Shown: piece after piece, positions 8,448 through 16,977 of the stretch | How positions within the stretch are numbered: the first letter of the stretch is position 1 | Layout of the letters: each line of letters opens with the position of its first letter | Source: an uncultured Spartobacteria bacterium | Lineage (GTDB): Bacteria > Verrucomicrobiota > Verrucomicrobiia > Chthoniobacterales > UBA6821 | Direction: 5' to 3' | Length of the DNA: 46,923 nt | NCBI GenBank assembly: GCA_903868795.1 | Contig: CAIPWR010000095.1 | Coordinates: 1-46,923 of the forward strand | Made by a program: the position numbers and the translations under genes | The notes under the pieces: generated by a model | The model's database searches: none | What the model was told of the DNA's origin: nothing | Seen by the model: only the letters and a program-made list of their open reading frames with translations

Positions 8448-9496
8448 ACACAACAATTCACGATGTCGCCGTTATCGGCGCGGGTATCAGTGGTCTCTCT
8501 GCAGCTGGAAGAATCCGTCAGGCTGGATCGGACGTTGTAATCGTCGAAAAAAGCCGTGGCCTCGGAGGGCGTGCCTCCACGCGGAGGATGAATCTCGCGG
8601 AAGGAATCGAGGTCCCTGTCGATCATGGGGCTCAATTCTTCACAGCACGGGATCTCAGGTTCCAGGATCAGGTCTCACGCTGGCAGGAACAGGGGATCTG
8701 CTTCCCCTGGTCGGAAGGATTCATGACCTGGAAGGATGGGGCGCTCCACGATCCTGATGCGCAATGGAAGGATACTCGTTATGCCTGCCGCGGCGGGATG
8801 AGCCAGTTGGGGAGGGCGCTCGGAGCGGGACACAATGTGATCCGGGAATTCACTGTCGACTCAGTCACGCTAGATGAGGGGATCTGGCATCTGCATGCCG
8901 ACCCTGCACACTCCTCCTCTCCAGTGCGCGCCAGAGCGCTCTTGGTCTCTGCTCCCCTTCCCCAAGCCATGAAATTGGTCGGCTCCCAGCTCTCGACTGA
9001 CCAGCAGGATTTTGTGGCCAGGATCACCTGCGGCCCCTGCATTGCCGTGATGGCCCGCTATCCTGATGACTCGGAGACCCCGCATTGGCATGGAATCCAA
9101 GTCAGGGAACCAGACTCTCCAATCTCCTGGATGGCTTGGGATTCCTCGAAAAGGAAGAAAGATGCTCCGGGCGCTTTTGCCGTGATTCATGCATCACCTG
9201 CTTACAGCTCACTCTGGCTTCAGGCTTCCAAGGAGGAGCTCAAGAGTGCGGGCGAAGAGTTACTCAAGGAGGCGGCCTTGATCGGTGGCGAGTGGATGAA
9301 TTCGCCTCTGGACCTCATCGTGCACCGCTGGCGTTATGCTCATCCGGAAGGGCCCAGTGCACCCGGAGGCTTCCTGAAGGCTCCTTGCCGCGAGCCACTC
9401 TATCTTATGGGGGATGGTCTCAATGGGGGGCGCATCGAGGGGGCTTGGCTCTCAGGGCTCTTTGCCGCCGAGGATTTCCTTGTCAAATTAGTGTGA
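8444..9496 (+). CDS. FAD-dependent oxidoreductase, renalase-like (COG3380 type)
   Basis: The N-terminal Rossmann fold has the dinucleotide motif GAGISGLSAAG near residues 13-23, then the second FAD motif EKSRGLGGRASTRR and DHGAQFFTARD, which are typical of the bacterial renalase-like family. The C-terminal FAD motif is LMGDGLNGGRIEGAWLSGL. The fold and cofactor are well supported; the substrate is unknown (animal and Pseudomonas relatives oxidise isomeric dihydronicotinamides). There is no signal peptide or membrane segment. It overlaps the rnhC stop by 4 bp, suggesting coupled expression without an obvious functional link. The next gene converges from the other strand. Confidence 0.85.
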   Translation: MNTTIHDVAVIGAGISGLSAAGRIRQAGSDVVIVEKSRGLGGRASTRRMNLAEGIEVPVDHGAQFFTARDLRFQDQVSRWQEQGICFPWSEGFMTWKDGALHDPDAQWKDTRYACRGGMSQLGRALGAGHNVIREFTVDSVTLDEGIWHLHADPAHSSSPVRARALLVSAPLPQAMKLVGSQLSTDQQDFVARITCGPCIAVMARYPDDSETPHWHGIQVREPDSPISWMAWDSSKRKKDAPGAFAVIHASPAYSSLWLQASKEELKSAGEELLKEAALIGGEWMNSPLDLIVHRWRYAHPEGPSAPGGFLKAPCREPLYLMGDGLNGGRIEGAWLSGLFAAEDFLVKLV

Positions 9497-9533
9497 GAGT
9501 CAGTCTCCTCGTATTCTTGAGAAGCTTGTAAGC

Positions 9534-10265
9534 CTATCGGGGATCCGAAAAGCGCTTTCGTAGGGACCAAGCATCACGAAGGGCCCTAAATCCATCCCGC
9601 GGTAACCAGACCCGGGAGCCGCCAACATCGGCCCAAGTCACGGGCACTTCCTCCATTCTGCAGCCAAGTTTCATCGCAATATTGAGGATCTCGACATCGA
9701 AGGCGAATCCATCGAGCTCGGATTGCGCGAAGATCGCCTTTGCGGCATCATGCCGGAAGAGCTTGCACCCGCACTGAGTATCCGCGAAGCGGGTCAGTCC
9801 ACCGAGGCGCAAGGCTGTGTTGAAGGCCTTCCCGGAGAGGCGTCTCATCAGGGGTTGGGCGATCACGATTTTACTCTCAGGCAGTCGCCTGCTTCCCAGG
9901 ATGCCATCGAGTTCGGCTCGTGATTCCATGATGCGCACAAGATCTTCCAGGCATTCCACCGGGACGCTCAGGTCGGCATCGGTAAAGAGAATGATCGATC
10001 CCCGTGCCGCCGTGATGCCAAGCCTGACCGCCATGCCTTTGCCTTCTCCTGAGTGCTGGATGATCGGGCGGATATCGGGATTCTCAAGGGCCGCCCTCTC
10101 CACGATGTCCGTGGTGGCGTCATATCCCTGGACCACTGGGATCACCTCGGTCTTCCTGCGCGATTTGAGATTCCAATCCCGGATCAGGTCCAGGGTCTTG
10201 GGGAGACGTCGCTCCTCGTTCCTTGCCGGAATGATAATGGAGAGGGCTGGGCGTTCTTGATTCAT
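9534..10265 (-). CDS. Family 2 glycosyltransferase, ALG5-like polyprenyl-phosphate sugar transferase
   Basis: GT-A fold enzyme. Motifs in order: SIIIPARNEERRLPKTL (nucleotide binding), GKGMAVRLG, FTDADLS (DxD-like metal site), GSRRLPES and DTQCGCKLF. The last motif is typical of dolichyl-phosphate beta-glucosyltransferase (ALG5) relatives, which make polyprenyl-phosphate-linked sugar at the membrane. It has no transmembrane segment. I start at ATG 10265 because homology begins seven residues later; the frame stays open upstream but would run into the divergent gene. A GTG at 10277 is possible. The neighbour on the other strand starts 27 bp away and is an Agl23-type integral membrane glycosyltransferase, so this enzyme may supply its lipid-linked donor (inference). 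Confidence 0.85.
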   Translation of the reverse strand: MNQERPALSIIIPARNEERRLPKTLDLIRDWNLKSRRKTEVIPVVQGYDATTDIVERAALENPDIRPIIQHSGEGKGMAVRLGITAARGSIILFTDADLSVPVECLEDLVRIMESRAELDGILGSRRLPESKIVIAQPLMRRLSGKAFNTALRLGGLTRFADTQCGCKLFRHDAAKAIFAQSELDGFAFDVEILNIAMKLGCRMEEVPVTWADVGGSRVWLPRDGFRALRDAWSLRKRFSDPR

Positions 10266-10292
10266 TCCTCGGGTCACGATTACTTGGTCTGA

Positions 10293-11939
10293 ATGCAGAT
10301 TCGCCGAAGTGATTACAGCGTCAAGCCACTCCTTGCTCTCGCAGGCTGGGGAGTGCTTCTTGAGGTCGCCATTATTCTTCTGGCTGCTCTCCTGAGGCTC
10401 TGGGCTCTTGACCTGAAACCGGCTCATTTCGACGAGGGAATCAATGGCTGGTTCGTTGATCAGATGAGAAGTGCAGGCTTTTACCACTATGATCCGGAGA
10501 ACTATCACGGTCCCCTTTATTTCTACGTCCTGTTTTGCTCCCTGACGCTTTTGGGAAGAAATCTCTGGGCGCTCCGTCTCCCGGCTCTGCTTTCGAGTAT
10601 CGCCTCGGTCTGGATTGCATTCCGTTTCGGACGTTTTTTTGGAACTACTGCTGCCCGCTTGGGGGCTCTGGCTCTGGCGCTCTCACCTGCGGCTGTCTTC
10701 TACGGGCGCTATGCGATTCACGAGTCGATGTTTGTTCTCGCGCTGATGATCACGGCCTATGGGGTCCTTGGACTCTGGAGGAGTGGAAGCAAGCGCGATC
10801 TCATGAATGCGGCTTTGGGGGTGACGATGCTACTGCTCCTGAAGGAGACGGCGGTGATTCATCTGGCCTGCTTTTTGGTCGCAGCAGGTTGTTTGGCGGC
10901 GTGGCAGTATCTTGTGCCTTCACGCCCCGCTGAGAGGCTTGCTCTCCGGCACTGGAATGGTCGTGATCTGCTCCTCTGTGGAGGGATCTCCATTCTGGCG
11001 CTACTCTTTTTCTATTCGGGCACGTTCATGAATTGGCACGGAGCCATTGATTTTTTCAGGGCCTATCTGAAGTGGTTCCAGACCGGAACCGGCGCCGGGG
11101 GGCACGTGAAAGCGGATTATCAGATCGGGAACTTCAGCTTTCTCAACTGGTACTGGCTGGCCTTGATGGGGCGCTACGAGTGGCCGTCCCTGCTGGGATT
11201 GATCTATGCGGTTCGCTTGGCCTGGCCCTCTCCCGCTCAGCAGCGCTATCTGGCGATCTATGGTTTGGGAGTGCTGATCGCCTACTCGATTGTTCCCTAT
11301 AAGACCCCCTGGTGCATCATTTCGATCCTTTGGCCCTTTGCCCTACTCTTTGGTTGTGCCGTTGAGGAACTATGGCAGCAAACCCGATTCCGCCCGGTTG
11401 TCGGTTTGGTTGCCGGCTTGCTTCTCACCGTGTCGCTTCTTGTAACGCTGAGGTTGAACTTTCGTCATTTCACCGATCCCTCCGAACCCTATGTCTATGT
11501 GCAGACCATGCCGGAAATTTCGGTGCTGACCGAGCCGGTTCTTGGCCTTGCTGCGCAGGATTCCCGTAACCATGCCATGAGCGGTCAGATCGCGCTCGAG
11601 AGCTACTACCCTCTACCATGGATCTTTGGCGACTTCACCCGGATTGGCTATTATGGCAAGGAGGAGATGCCGACGGTTCTTGACGGGGATTTCATCGTGG
11701 CGCTCACGGCTGAGCAGAAGGTCATTGAATCACGGCTTCGGGACACCTATTTAAGGAGGCGCTTTCATCTCCGTGATTCCATGGAGGAGTGTACGGTCTG
11801 GTTTCGCGAATCGCTTTTTGGTCCTTGGTTCTCGGGTGCAGGCCATGGGAAGCCAGAGCGCTTTCAACCAGAGCCTGCCAAGTCGCCAACCAAGGATCCG
11901 GAGGGCAACTCCTCGCCTGCTCCTACGTCAAAGCCGTGA
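10293..11939 (+). CDS. Agl23/TIGR03663-type polytopic glycosyltransferase-like protein
   Basis: A 548-residue membrane protein with about ten hydrophobic segments. After the first segment comes the extracytoplasmic loop PAHFDEGINGWF with the acidic D-E pair of GT-C enzymes (GT39/ArnT style), then the tag YDPENYHGPLYFY characteristic of the TIGR03663 family. Archaeal members sit in N-glycosylation clusters; bacterial members are undescribed to my knowledge. The C-terminus is a Pro/Ser-rich tail (about 500-548), likely disordered. The next gene starts 2 bp after the stop, and an ALG5-like GT2 is divergent at 27 bp, so a three-gene envelope glycosylation cluster is likely. Family call is good; the acceptor is unknown. 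Confidence 0.8.
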   Translation: MQIRRSDYSVKPLLALAGWGVLLEVAIILLAALLRLWALDLKPAHFDEGINGWFVDQMRSAGFYHYDPENYHGPLYFYVLFCSLTLLGRNLWALRLPALLSSIASVWIAFRFGRFFGTTAARLGALALALSPAAVFYGRYAIHESMFVLALMITAYGVLGLWRSGSKRDLMNAALGVTMLLLLKETAVIHLACFLVAAGCLAAWQYLVPSRPAERLALRHWNGRDLLLCGGISILALLFFYSGTFMNWHGAIDFFRAYLKWFQTGTGAGGHVKADYQIGNFSFLNWYWLALMGRYEWPSLLGLIYAVRLAWPSPAQQRYLAIYGLGVLIAYSIVPYKTPWCIISILWPFALLFGCAVEELWQQTRFRPVVGLVAGLLLTVSLLVTLRLNFRHFTDPSEPYVYVQTMPEISVLTEPVLGLAAQDSRNHAMSGQIALESYYPLPWIFGDFTRIGYYGKEEMPTVLDGDFIVALTAEQKVIESRLRDTYLRRRFHLRDSMEECTVWFRESLFGPWFSGAGHGKPERFQPEPAKSPTKDPEGNSSPAPTSKP

Positions 11940-11941
11940 GG

Positions 11942-13597
11942 ATGCCAGTTGCAATTCTCAGTGGCGTGGCGTCGGCTGTGATCGCGGCCCTGCCACTCGC
12001 CTGGTTGTTCGGAGGTCTTTACGGTCCTGTGGCATGGAGCGCGCTACTCATGGGTTGCCTTGTGATGGTCATTGTTTTTCGGAGCGTGCCACCCTCACCG
12101 AGTCGCACTCCTACGTTTTGGGATTGGGTTATGATCGCAGTGTTTGCCGCTGCTTCGGCCCGCGCTTTCTTTTGGTTAATCTACGCAGATGGGGACTCTT
12201 GGAAGGTGCTTTCGCCCAATAATCTCGGCGATCTCTCTCTTCATCTGACCTTCATTCATCATTTGGCGACCACTACCCATTGGTGGCCGCAGAGCCCGAT
12301 CCTTGTTGGGGATCCTCTCCGTTACCCACTCGGGGCCGATCTGTTCGATGCGCTGTTGCTTCAAGCGGGAGTGTCACCCGAGACCGGTTTGCTCTGGTGC
12401 GGGATTCTAGGTGCATCGATTGCCGGGTATTCCCTCTGGCGCTGGGGAGGAGCTATGGGACTCGCCGCACTGATCTTCAATGGAGGATGTGCCGGGTACC
12501 TTTTTCTTAAACTTGGATGGGGCGCACAGCCAGATGCCTCCACGGAATGGAAGAATCTCTTCCTGACTCTCTTCGTGACCCAAAGAGGGTTCCTTTTCGC
12601 CCTGCCGTCAGGATTGCTCCTGCTCGCCGCATGGAGGGAGGAGACATTTGGGAAGGGGGGCAAAGTCATTTTACCGCTTCCTGTTCAAGCAGTGCTTCTG
12701 GGGGCAATTCCGCTTTTTAGCATTCATGCGGCTCTCTTTCTGGGAGTTGCCATGACGGGACTCGCCTTTTTTGCTCCGGCCTCTCGCCAACGAATGGCTC
12801 GTCTGGCGCTTCTCACGTGGCCTGTCATGGCATTCTTTGGATGGCTTGTCACCAGCGGGGCTGGTGGTCCCTCGGCGGTTCATTCCTTAGGATGGGCCAT
12901 CGGATGGATGGGGGATGGAACCGTGGGATTCTGGTTGTGGAATTTCGGAATGAGCCTGCCGCTCTGCCTCTTGCTGACTCTTGTGCTGGTGAAAAGAGAA
13001 GGAGATGAGGAGGCGAGAGCTTTTGTATGGTCCGCGACATTTGTTTTCCTGCTCTGCATGTTCATCCGGTTTGCCCCGTGGCCTTGGGACAACATGAAGC
13101 TGATGCTTTGGTCGTGGATTGTTGTCGCTCCCTACCTCTGGAGCGTGCTGCTACGTTCCAGACCTCTCTGGATAACGCTTTCCGTACTGGTTCTTTTGTT
13201 CGGATCAGGTGCGGCGACTCTCCTCGCGGGTTTGGATGGGCGCCATGGCTGCGAACTCATCAAAAGAAGCGTTATGGATCAGGCAACGTGGCTCCTTCGT
13301 GATGTGAGTCCGGACGCAGTGATCGCCGTCGCCCCTGAATTCAATCATCCGGTGCTGATGCTCGGACATCCGGTTGTCTGCGGCTATGAGGGGCATCTCT
13401 GGAGCCATGGGTTGGATTACAAGGGGCGTTTGGCCGCCCTGAACAGCATCATGATGGGGGAGGCCGGTTGGCGTGAGAAAGCACGCAACCTCGGAGTCTC
13501 GTATCTTTACTGGAGTGATCTGGAAGCAAAGCGCTGGCCCGATTCAAAGCTGCCTTGGGCTGGGGAAGCGACCCCGTCGCTGCACCGATTAGAGTGA
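11942..13597 (+). CDS. Large polytopic membrane protein, GT-C-like, unknown
   Basis: I do not recognise a named family. About 551 residues with ten or more hydrophobic segments. The first large loop carries NNLGDLSLHLTFIHH, DPLRYPLGADLFD; this placing of acidic and His residues after the first helices resembles GT-C glycosyltransferases (inference). A soluble C-terminal part (from about 440) contains HPVVCGYEGHLWSHG and ends WAGEATPSLHRLE. I start at ATG 11942, 2 bp after the previous stop; the frame is open further upstream but there it overlaps the Agl23-like gene. The tight spacing suggests co-translation and a shared pathway with that gene. Confidence 0.65.
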   Translation: MPVAILSGVASAVIAALPLAWLFGGLYGPVAWSALLMGCLVMVIVFRSVPPSPSRTPTFWDWVMIAVFAAASARAFFWLIYADGDSWKVLSPNNLGDLSLHLTFIHHLATTTHWWPQSPILVGDPLRYPLGADLFDALLLQAGVSPETGLLWCGILGASIAGYSLWRWGGAMGLAALIFNGGCAGYLFLKLGWGAQPDASTEWKNLFLTLFVTQRGFLFALPSGLLLLAAWREETFGKGGKVILPLPVQAVLLGAIPLFSIHAALFLGVAMTGLAFFAPASRQRMARLALLTWPVMAFFGWLVTSGAGGPSAVHSLGWAIGWMGDGTVGFWLWNFGMSLPLCLLLTLVLVKREGDEEARAFVWSATFVFLLCMFIRFAPWPWDNMKLMLWSWIVVAPYLWSVLLRSRPLWITLSVLVLLFGSGAATLLAGLDGRHGCELIKRSVMDQATWLLRDVSPDAVIAVAPEFNHPVLMLGHPVVCGYEGHLWSHGLDYKGRLAALNSIMMGEAGWREKARNLGVSYLYWSDLEAKRWPDSKLPWAGEATPSLHRLE

Positions 13598-13628
13598 AAA
13601 GATCAGAGGATCCTGGCCATAAACCCGA

Positions 13629-13656
13629 TTGCATTTTGAAGGTGCTGTTTGATAAT
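13629..13656 (+). promoter_or_regulatory. Sigma-70-type promoter for the lipoprotein gene
   Basis: TTGCAT at 13629-13634, a 16-nt spacer and GATAAT at 13651-13656 (five of six -10 positions). The ATG follows the -10 by only 8 nt, so the transcript would start at or next to the start codon and be nearly leaderless; no ribosome-binding site is visible. Confidence 0.45.
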
Positions 13657-13664
13657 TAGAACAA

Positions 13665-14108
13665 ATGAAGATCACCTCCCTATTCTCGTTGATTCCTGCC
13701 GTTGCCCTGCTCAGTGCTTGCACCACCGAAGTCGGCCCCAATGGCCAACCCCGTCAAGTCATGACTCCGACGGGAGCCGCCGTCGTTCAGGGATTGTCTG
13801 CCGCCGCCATCGGTGCAGGAACCGGTGCCCTCATGCGTGGCGTGAACCCCGTCGCTGCCGGAGCCATCTCCGCAGGAGCGGGCAGTATCGGCTCACAGGC
13901 GATCAATGCTTTCATTCCCAAATCCAGCGGTTCCCAGTCCGGTCAGCAACAGACCAATCAGCAGCTCTTTGTCCGCTCGGGTGACAGCTTTGTTCCTGCC
14001 AAGATCAGCTACATTCAGCAGCCTGATGGCAGCTATGCCCCTTCCTATCCGAGGGGTAAGCAGCTCTTCCGCCAGCTCCAGAATGGCTCCTTCGCTCCGG
14101 TTAACTAG
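13665..14108 (+). CDS. Small lipoprotein with glycine-zipper segment
   Basis: A 147-residue protein with a lipoprotein signal peptide: MKIT, a hydrophobic stretch and lipobox LLSAC (acylated Cys19). Residues about 38-80 are rich in Gly and Ala (GAAVVQGLSAAAIGAGTGAL, then AAGAISAGAGSIGSQ) and resemble glycine-zipper segments of outer-membrane lipoproteins. The rest is Gln/Ser-rich and polar. Function unknown; I see no enzyme motif. Its TAG stop (14106-14108) is part of the CTAG that borders transposon-like repeat A, so the element was inserted exactly at the end of this gene and may have reset its 3' end. A promoter with a very short leader lies directly upstream. Confidence 0.75.
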   Translation: MKITSLFSLIPAVALLSACTTEVGPNGQPRQVMTPTGAAVVQGLSAAAIGAGTGALMRGVNPVAAGAISAGAGSIGSQAINAFIPKSSGSQSGQQQTNQQLFVRSGDSFVPAKISYIQQPDGSYAPSYPRGKQLFRQLQNGSFAPVN

Positions 14109-14382
14109 GGAAGCGCTGATTAAATCGCATTGAGGCCGTTGAGGGAAGAATGGGCCGCGGGCAAGGCGGCTTGGCACGAGCATCCCCGCAGTGGGCTGTA
14201 AGTGCCAAGCCAACACAGCCCCCGGCCTGTTATTTCCGCAACCCTATGGGCTGAAGCCAGTTGTCGATTTTTGTGGCGTTACTCGCTCGGGCGAGACCGC
14301 TGCGGGTATCGCCCAGCGCTCGCGCCTTCAAAAATCAGCAACTGCACTTCAGCGGCCATCATGGGATTTAATCAGCGCTTCC
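14109..14382. mobile_element. MITE-like repeat, family A copy 1
   Basis: A 274-bp element with perfect 18-bp terminal inverted repeats (GGAAGCGCTGATTAAATC inward from each end), imperfectly extended to about 35 bp. It is bordered by CTAG on the left and CTAA on the right. An inner inverted repeat (GCTGAAG...CAGTTG...GATTTTTG and its complement) makes the whole element foldable. It codes for no protein. Copy 2 at 29516-29745 is about 95% identical by eye over 230 bp. Copy 1 has an extra 44 bp (about 14166-14209) that is itself a hairpin with 10-bp arms GGCTTGGCAC/GTGCCAAGCC. The TIR start and 4-bp YTAR target recall IS5-group elements. It lies exactly between two convergent TAG stops. Confidence 0.85.
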
Positions 14383-16407
14383 CTAAGGATTTTTTAACGC
14401 TGTCTCCGGGAGTTTGATTCCAAGCAACCGGAGGCTGTTCAGCACCACAAGAAGGGTGCTCCCCTCATGGGCTGCGACTCCGAGGGTGAGAGGCACCGGG
14501 TAGATGAAAGCTGCGCAGACCATCACAAGGACGGTGCCGAGGGCGACGAAGATATTCTGAGTGATGATACCCTTCGCCTGAACGCTGAGAAGGCGGGCGA
14601 GGAGAAAGTTCTCGAGGCGGTCATTCATCAGAACCACTTCGGCCTGCTCGAGGGCGGCGTCGGAGCCGCGGGCGCCCATGGCCACGCCGACATCAGCCGC
14701 AGCAATGCAGGGGGCGTCATTGACTCCATCACCGATCATTGCGACGCGGACTTTGCCTCCCTCCTTCAGATGCTCAATCGCCTCCACTTTCTTGTCGGGT
14801 GAAAGTTCGCATAGGATCTCCCTGATGCCAACCTTCGCTCCGATTAACTCGGCAGCATCCCGGTGATCCCCTGTCAGCATCACGGTACGGATTCCCTGTT
14901 CATGAAGGGCCGTTAGAGTGAGAAGGGATTCTGGTCTGATCTCATCGGTAAAAACCATTCTCCCCAAGAGGGTCTCTCCGGCTACCCAGACGACGGCACC
15001 GGCAGTTTTACCTGCTGGTGGCAGTTCTCTATTGGCAAAGCGGTCAAGAGCTAGGACAAGTTTGCGGCTCCCCATGACAAAAGTCTCACCACCGATCTGG
15101 GCACGTACGCCCTTGCCAAGGATCGTCTCGAAGTTGGCGGCCTCCATGGCGGGGGTGCCCCATGTGGCCGCGATTTTGCGTATGGCTCGTGAGAGCGGAT
15201 GCTCGGAAAGCCGCGCCAGAGAATGGGCAACCTGACGGAAGTGATCTTCATTTCCCTCAAAGAGATCGACCTCGGCAAGTGTCAGGTTTCCTGAGGTCAG
15301 GGTTCCTGTCTTGTCGAGGGCGACGACGCCGACATTGGCTAGGGTTTCGATGGCGGCCCCGCCACGGTAAAGGATGCCGCGGCGAGCCCCGCTAGCGATG
15401 GCGGAGAGGATCGCCGAGGGAACGGAGAGGACGAGGGCGCAGGGAGAGGCGACCACCAGCAGGGTCATCGTGCGGTAGAAGGCACTGGCTGTGTCGTCGC
15501 GGGACTCGAAGGGGGAAAGTCCAAGGATCAACCACCAGACAAAAAACATGATGGTGCAGAGGGAGAGGATGACCCAGGTATAGCCGGTGCCGAACTTGTC
15601 GGTGAAGCGCTGGGAGGGGGCCTTGAGGTTCTGGGCATTCTGGATAAGGCGGATGATCTTTTGCAGGGAGCTTTCGCTTGCAGGGCGGAGCACGCGGCCT
15701 TCGAGGACTCCCCAGAGATTGATGGTTCCGGAGAGGGCTGTGTCGCCGGGACGCTTTGCCACGGGGATTGCTTCGCCGGTCATGTTCGATTCATCACAGG
15801 CGCTCTCGCCCTTGATCACCTCGATATCGGCGGGAATTTGTTTCCCGGTGGTGACAAGAACGATCATTCCCGGGAGGAGTTGCCCGACAGGAAGCTGTTC
15901 CTCAAGGCCTTCCTTCAGAACCCGTGCCGTCTTTGGTGCACCTCGGAAAAGGGCGTCGATCGCCTTCTTGGTGCGGCCCATGGCGAAGTGCTCCATGGCG
16001 CCGGATGCCGAGAAGAGAAACAGGAGAAGCGCGCCTTCGCGCCAAGCCCCGATGATTCCTGCGCCTACCGCCACGGCGAGCATGAGAAAGTGGACGTCGA
16101 GTTGTCCCTTCCTAAGGCGTTCCCAGGCATCTCCCGCCGCATCCCATCCGCCGCAAACATAAGCCAGCATGTAAAAAACTGTGGCCGCGCCGCGCAGTTG
16201 AAAGAGCAGTTCCAAGGCAAGTCCCAGAGTACCGAAGAAAAGGCATCCCGCTGCCAGGATCGCCATGAAACGCCATTCCTCGTGATCTTCCGGACTTCCG
16301 AACACGTCATGCTCGCGTGGGGCGTATTTGGGGAGGCAGGAGGAGCAGAAGCTTCCTAGTCTGGTGAATAGGGAGGTGCGCTTCGAAACGGATGACATGA
16401 CACGCAC
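14383..16407 (-). CDS. P1B-4-type heavy-metal P-type ATPase
   Basis: An ATP-driven metal exporter of the inner membrane (674 residues). Membrane metal site SPCALVLS replaces the CPC of copper pumps, and the last helix pair contains HEGSTLLVVLNSLRLL; SPC plus HEGS/HEGG marks the P1B-4 group (Co, Zn, Fe or Cd). Actuator loop TGEAIP, phosphorylation site DKTGTLT, nucleotide-domain SEHPLSRA and hinge GDGVNDAP are complete. There is no N-terminal HMA domain; instead a short leader with FCSSC and a His pair may handle metal. An alternative ATG is at 16398. The TAG stop lies in the CTAA border of repeat A. It is divergent from rfaE2. Confidence 0.92.
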   Translation of the reverse strand: MRVMSSVSKRTSLFTRLGSFCSSCLPKYAPREHDVFGSPEDHEEWRFMAILAAGCLFFGTLGLALELLFQLRGAATVFYMLAYVCGGWDAAGDAWERLRKGQLDVHFLMLAVAVGAGIIGAWREGALLLFLFSASGAMEHFAMGRTKKAIDALFRGAPKTARVLKEGLEEQLPVGQLLPGMIVLVTTGKQIPADIEVIKGESACDESNMTGEAIPVAKRPGDTALSGTINLWGVLEGRVLRPASESSLQKIIRLIQNAQNLKAPSQRFTDKFGTGYTWVILSLCTIMFFVWWLILGLSPFESRDDTASAFYRTMTLLVVASPCALVLSVPSAILSAIASGARRGILYRGGAAIETLANVGVVALDKTGTLTSGNLTLAEVDLFEGNEDHFRQVAHSLARLSEHPLSRAIRKIAATWGTPAMEAANFETILGKGVRAQIGGETFVMGSRKLVLALDRFANRELPPAGKTAGAVVWVAGETLLGRMVFTDEIRPESLLTLTALHEQGIRTVMLTGDHRDAAELIGAKVGIREILCELSPDKKVEAIEHLKEGGKVRVAMIGDGVNDAPCIAAADVGVAMGARGSDAALEQAEVVLMNDRLENFLLARLLSVQAKGIITQNIFVALGTVLVMVCAAFIYPVPLTLGVAAHEGSTLLVVLNSLRLLGIKLPETALKNP

Positions 16408-16479
16408 GCTACAAGTGTCAGCGTGATAAAACAGGAGAATCTTCTTTCCTAGGATCGTGCGTCAGTTTCCCATGAACTG

Positions 16480-16959
16480 ATGGATCGACTTGTCTCTCCC
16501 AATGAACTTCCGGCTCTTGGTGCGGAATATGCTGCCAATGCAAAAAAGCTCGTCCTCACCAACGGATGCTTCGATCTCCTGCATACGGGACATGTCCGTT
16601 ATCTGGAAGAGGCTCGCAGGTGCGGGGACGCATTGATTGTTGCGGTGAATTCGGATGCTTCGGTGCGCGAACTCAAAGGACCCGAGCGTCCCTTGAATAA
16701 CGAACTCGATCGGGCCGAGGTACTCGCGGCGCTTCGCTGTGTCGATCATGTGACGATCTTCACCGGCAAACGGGTGACCGACGTGATCCGTCTTCTGAGG
16801 CCGTCTATTTATGCCAAGGGAGGTGACTATACGCTCGAGACACTTGATTCCGGAGAGCGTGCCGCTCTCGAAGAGGTGGGTGCGGAAATCAGTCTCCTGC
16901 AACTGGTGCCCGGACGTTCCACGACGGGAATCCTGGAAAGGATGAAGCAGTCTTCCTGA
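16480..16959 (+). CDS. rfaE2: D-glycero-beta-D-manno-heptose 1-phosphate adenylyltransferase
   Basis: A 159-residue nucleotidyltransferase that makes ADP-heptose for the LPS inner core. It matches the C-terminal half of E. coli HldE as a stand-alone protein. TNGCFDLLHTGHVRYL contains the HxGH ATP-binding motif (H35-H38); SDASVRELKGPERP, AKGGDYTLE and the ending VPGRSTTGIL (the ISTT-like nucleotide motif) are all family landmarks. The kinase half (RfaE1) is not in this window. It supports a heptose-containing outer membrane. The start ATG has no obvious ribosome-binding site. It is convergent with the next lipoprotein gene at 18 bp. Confidence 0.92.
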   Translation: MDRLVSPNELPALGAEYAANAKKLVLTNGCFDLLHTGHVRYLEEARRCGDALIVAVNSDASVRELKGPERPLNNELDRAEVLAALRCVDHVTIFTGKRVTDVIRLLRPSIYAKGGDYTLETLDSGERAALEEVGAEISLLQLVPGRSTTGILERMKQSS

Positions 16960-16977
16960 GAAGACGATGACTCCCGA

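Noticed and set aside
14109-14382. CRISPR array or tRNA-derived repeat
   Set aside because: There is no regular repeat-spacer spacing and no cloverleaf. The terminal inverted repeats and target duplication of the second copy indicate a transposon-like element instead.
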